Source of the DNA: Lachnospiraceae bacterium | GTDB taxonomy: Bacteria > Bacillota > Clostridia > Lachnospirales > Lachnospiraceae | Assembly: GCA_029053015.1 (NCBI GenBank) | Contig: JAIDHX010000013.1 | Location: forward strand, 1 to 64,000 | Reading direction: 5' to 3' | DNA length: 64,000 nucleotides | In this document: positions 61,419 to 64,000 of the stretch, piece after piece | Layout: each line of letters opens with the position of its first letter | Numbering within the stretch: the stretch's first letter is position 1 | Translations under genes and position numbers: made by a program | Notes under the pieces: generated by a model | Told to the model about the DNA's origin: nothing | Databases searched by the model: none | What the model saw: only the letters and a program-made list of their open reading frames with translations

Positions 61419-62231
61419 TCACTCCTTCTTTCTGAATATTGACGGTTTGATAATATTTAACGGCATATTGTTTCTGTCAAGCGTCTCCGTTGTTCCGATA
61501 AACAAATAGCCGCCGGGAATCAAAGCATCGCACACCTTTCGGAGCACCTCGCTTTTTGTCTTCTCATCAAAATATATCATAACATTGCGCAAAAATATAG
61601 TGTGCATTTGCTTTTTAAAGGGAAAAGGATCCATCAGATTGAACTGGCGGAATAAAACCTCCTGCTTCAATTCCTCCGTCACCTGATACTGACTGCCGCC
61701 TGCCACCGCTTTGAAAAAGTGCCGCTTCCACTGCTCCGGAAGGTTTTTAAGCTGTTCCGCACTGTAGACGCCGGCCATCGCCTGCTTTAACACCTTTGTA
61801 GAAATATCGGTTGCAAGTACCTTGGTGTCCCATTTGCCGCGCTCCAAACCAAAAAAGTCTGCCAGAACCATCGCTATCATGTACGGTTCCTCGCCTGTAG
61901 AAGCCGCGCCGCACCAGATACGTAAATCTCTTTTTGCACTTTCCTTTGTTCTCAGCCATGGAAGCACCACACTCTTGAAATACTCAAAATGCTCAAACTC
62001 ACGCATAAAATACGTGTGATTCGTCGTCAGAAAATTCACCAGCATCTTTTCCTGTGTTCCGGTTGAGTCACTCTCCACCGCATCCATGTACTCGTGAAAA
62101 TTCTTCCATCCATTGTGTTTCACGTAATTTTCCAGACGCCCGTTCACAATCACCTTTTTCTGGCTTAAATCAATGCCGTAGCGCTGTTTCATAAAAACCG
62201 AGATTCGTGAAAATTCCTCATCTGTTATCAC
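61419..62231 (-). CDS. cheR: Chemotaxis protein methyltransferase CheR
   Basis: 270 residues: N-terminal helical domain and SAM-binding Rossmann domain with LRIWCGAASTGEEPYMIAM, ATDIST and LRNVMIYFDEKTK. It methylates receptor glutamates using SAM. 38 bp after the degenerate HD-GYP gene and 7 bp before cheB. Confidence 0.96.
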   Translation of the reverse strand: MITDEEFSRISVFMKQRYGIDLSQKKVIVNGRLENYVKHNGWKNFHEYMDAVESDSTGTQEKMLVNFLTTNHTYFMREFEHFEYFKSVVLPWLRTKESAKRDLRIWCGAASTGEEPYMIAMVLADFFGLERGKWDTKVLATDISTKVLKQAMAGVYSAEQLKNLPEQWKRHFFKAVAGGSQYQVTEELKQEVLFRQFNLMDPFPFKKQMHTIFLRNVMIYFDEKTKSEVLRKVCDALIPGGYLFIGTTETLDRNNMPLNIIKPSIFRKKE

Positions 62232-62269
62232 TTTTCTTTCCCTCCGCCAAAATAATGTATTTATTTATG

Positions 62270-63331
62270 TCAGCGTAATTGACGTGATATTTTACAACAT
62301 ATCTTGAAAATATCGGGATTAAATTTAACACCTGATTCTTCCCCCATAATGGCGAGTGCTTCCTCCCTGTCTGCATGACCGTCAGCAGTCAGCTCGCAAT
62401 AGCGCATCACCACGGCGACAATCTGTGCCGCAAGCGGGATTTCATTCTCTCGCAGTCCTTCGGGATATCCGCCTCCATCCCATCTTTCATGATGGCAGCG
62501 GATGATTTCGACAGATATGTTGATAAAATCATTGTAATCACTGCTGCCGTGCAAATCGCTTAAAAGCTTCGCACCTATACTGGTGTGGCTCTGCACAATG
62601 GCAGCATCCTCTTCGGACAATTCTGTCTTCTTTAATAACAACTCTCTCGGCACACCGATATTTCCGATATCGCAGAGCGGCGCCGCCAGCTCAATGGTAT
62701 CAATATAGGTGTCCGAAATTTTTTCCTCAAACAGAGGCGAAAGCTGCATTCCCTGTGCCAGTGTCCTGCAGTTTTCCTGTATACGTTTTAAATGCTCCTT
62801 TCCATAGAGTGAATTCTGTGCTGCAATATCGGCAAGGGCATAGAGAATACTCTTTTTCTCCTGCTCCATCTGTCTTAACTGTTCATTCACGGAAATCTGA
62901 AGACGACGGTTCATCGCCTTTAATTCTCTTGTCATCCCATGGAGTTTTAAGTGAACGCTGACCCGCGCCTGTACCTCCTCCGGAATAAACGGCTTTGTAA
63001 TATAGTCCTCGCCGCCGTGTGAAAACCCTTCCACAATATCCTCGGAAGCATCAAAAGCAGATATAAATATAACAGGAATCTCCCGCGTCTCCTCATTTCC
63101 CTTTACTCTGCGGCATAATTCGTAACCATCCATCCCCGGCATGGAAATATCGCTTAAAATCAACTGCGGCGATGTCTCCTTTACAAGTCTGAGAGCTTCC
63201 TCACCATTTTCTGCCAAAACGGAACGGCAGCCGATATTATGTATAATCTCCTCCAGAATCACCCTGTTGATTTCAACGTCGTCCACGATAAGAACCGTTG
63301 CTCCTTCGGGAACCCCCTCGTTATAAATCAT
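62270..63331 (-). CDS. Response regulator with degenerate HD-GYP domain
   Basis: 353 residues. Receiver domain (1-130) with Asp61 in ILSDISMPGMDG and Lys in YITKPF; coiled linker (~130-165); HD-GYP-like domain from ~165. It keeps His180 (HLKR), and HHERWDGGGYPEGL, but the HD pair is Cys220-Asp221 (LCDIGNIG instead of LHDIGKIG), and the usual DxxDALTSDRPY region is MRYCELTADGHA. It may not hydrolyse c-di-GMP and could act as a receptor. Overlaps the upstream kinase stop by 3-4 nt (ATGA). Confidence 0.88.
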   Translation of the reverse strand: MIYNEGVPEGATVLIVDDVEINRVILEEIIHNIGCRSVLAENGEEALRLVKETSPQLILSDISMPGMDGYELCRRVKGNEETREIPVIFISAFDASEDIVEGFSHGGEDYITKPFIPEEVQARVSVHLKLHGMTRELKAMNRRLQISVNEQLRQMEQEKKSILYALADIAAQNSLYGKEHLKRIQENCRTLAQGMQLSPLFEEKISDTYIDTIELAAPLCDIGNIGVPRELLLKKTELSEEDAAIVQSHTSIGAKLLSDLHGSSDYNDFINISVEIIRCHHERWDGGGYPEGLRENEIPLAAQIVAVVMRYCELTADGHADREEALAIMGEESGVKFNPDIFKICCKISRQLR

Positions 63332-64000
63332 GCGTGTACCTCCTCTGCCTGCAGAAAACTCTTTAATTCCTCAAATCCGGCTGTTATCCTGTCATAGTTT
63401 TCTTTTTGGACTGCCATCTTAAGTCTGAGAATCACACGTCCCACCTCATGAGGCGCACCCTCAGTAAGCTGTCGGATCGTATCCATAAACATTTCAGCCT
63501 TTTCCCAGTTTTCCATCTCCACACACAAAATCAGCTTTGACAGCGCTTTCTTAAGCGCCTCCCTGTTTTGCGGTGTGCCAAACTGCTTTATGACTTCCCC
63601 GCCTTCACTGTCCTCCTGTTTGGAAACAGCCTGTACGCCTGACGTATAGCGGGACATGTTTACCGTGTCGGTATGCTGTTCGGCGTTCTTTTCCTCCTCG
63701 CAGGAACCGACCCATATTGAAAAAGAAAAAGTACTTCCCTTTCCCTTCTGGCTTTCCACGCCAATCCTGCCGCCCATCAGCTCTACAAGCTGCTTGCTGA
63801 TGTTGAGCCCTAACCCTGTACCGCCGTATTTTCTGGAAATCGATGCATCGACCTGCGAAAAACTCTGGAATAATTTATCCTTATCCGCTTTGTCAATCCC
63901 GATTCCCGAATCTATCACAATAAAAAACAACTCTGTCCTGTCATTCATCTGCGCCGTCTTCAGCACTTCCAGCGTGACCTTCCCCACAGAAGTAAACTTC
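63328..64000 (-). CDS. Hybrid-type sensor histidine kinase, C-terminal part (cut by window edge)
   Basis: The last ~224 residues. KFTSVGKV belongs to the N-box end of an HATPase domain, followed by VIDSGIGIDKADKDKLFQSF (G1), YGGTGLGLNISKQLVELMGG (G2) and GKGSTFSFSI. After ~110 residues of linker comes a helical tail (LILCVEMENWEKAEMFMDTI) that might be Hpt-like but lacks a clear phospho-His motif. Its stop overlaps the start of the HD-GYP gene, so they should be a cognate pair. Sensor part is outside the window. Confidence 0.85.
   Translation of the reverse strand, partial: KFTSVGKVTLEVLKTAQMNDRTELFFIVIDSGIGIDKADKDKLFQSFSQVDASISRKYGGTGLGLNISKQLVELMGGRIGVESQKGKGSTFSFSIWVGSCEEEKNAEQHTDTVNMSRYTSGVQAVSKQEDSEGGEVIKQFGTPQNREALKKALSKLILCVEMENWEKAEMFMDTIRQLTEGAPHEVGRVILRLKMAVQKENYDRITAGFEELKSFLQAEEVHA

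Overview
The window looks like a chromosomal segment of a gut-type Clostridia bacterium, most likely Lachnospiraceae. This is inferred from gene content: a single fused clade-II type PurL of about 1,267 residues, YtaF and YitT membrane proteins, a Csp-like subtilase, a bacteriohemerythrin fusion, multi-radical-SAM peptide maturases, and many LytTR, AraC, LacI and LysR regulators. No rRNA, tRNA, CRISPR array, intact prophage or intact insertion sequence was seen.

Layout. 0-2.8 kb: a type I restriction-modification locus on the minus strand (Fic protein, hsdM, start of hsdS) behind a TTGACA promoter overlapped by a repeated operator-like sequence. 2.8-8.3 kb: YitT, a LysR-HAD pair, and a GNAT-CPBP-NUDIX run. 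8.3-13.1 kb: purA, purB, purF. 13.2-15.6 kb: a 49-residue secreted peptide gene convergent with, and overlapping by 3 nt, a two-HTH 608-residue regulator; this resembles an RRNPP-type peptide signalling pair. 15.7-20.6 kb: GDPD, MFS transporter, ABC-F ATPase, PHP phosphoesterase. 20.6-25.9 kb: a RiPP-like operon made of a six-Cys precursor peptide followed by three RRE-radical SAM-SPASM maturases, then a frameshifted HTH gene. 26.1-32.6 kb: hemerythrin-CheX-REC fusion, a small radical SAM enzyme preceded by a 42-codon ORF, a coiled-coil protein, a membrane protein and a Ser/Thr kinase. 32.7-37 kb: subtilase, AraC regulator, M18 aminopeptidase. 37.1-40.1 kb: LytTR, DUF3021 and an ABC transporter, with two repeats wedged between ATPase and permease. 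40.2-45.6 kb: GNAT, purL, TetR, small conserved protein. 45.9-55.7 kb: cNMP-binding-like 751-residue protein, LacI regulator, deacetylase, MATE, YkgJ-like protein, small membrane proteins, a nuclease remnant and YtaF. 55.8-64 kb: a chemotaxis operon on the minus strand (histidine kinase, degenerate REC-HD-GYP, CheR, CheB, CheY, CheA, CheW, MCP).

Nine large intergenic palindromes (140-230 bp) recur through the window. Seven carry a conserved asymmetric GCGCTCTCGCTC-type bulge and two a conserved CGACTTGCCACGCTTCGGAG loop. Stems differ between copies but stay paired through compensatory changes, and several copies end in TAGGTNATTGCGAAA-like terminal inverted repeats. They look like MITE-type elements.

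The best candidates for undescribed biology are the three-maturase RiPP operon, the peptide-regulator pair at 13.2-15.6 kb, the kinase/coiled-coil/radical SAM locus, and the palindromic repeat family. All calls come from reading the sequence; no database search was run.
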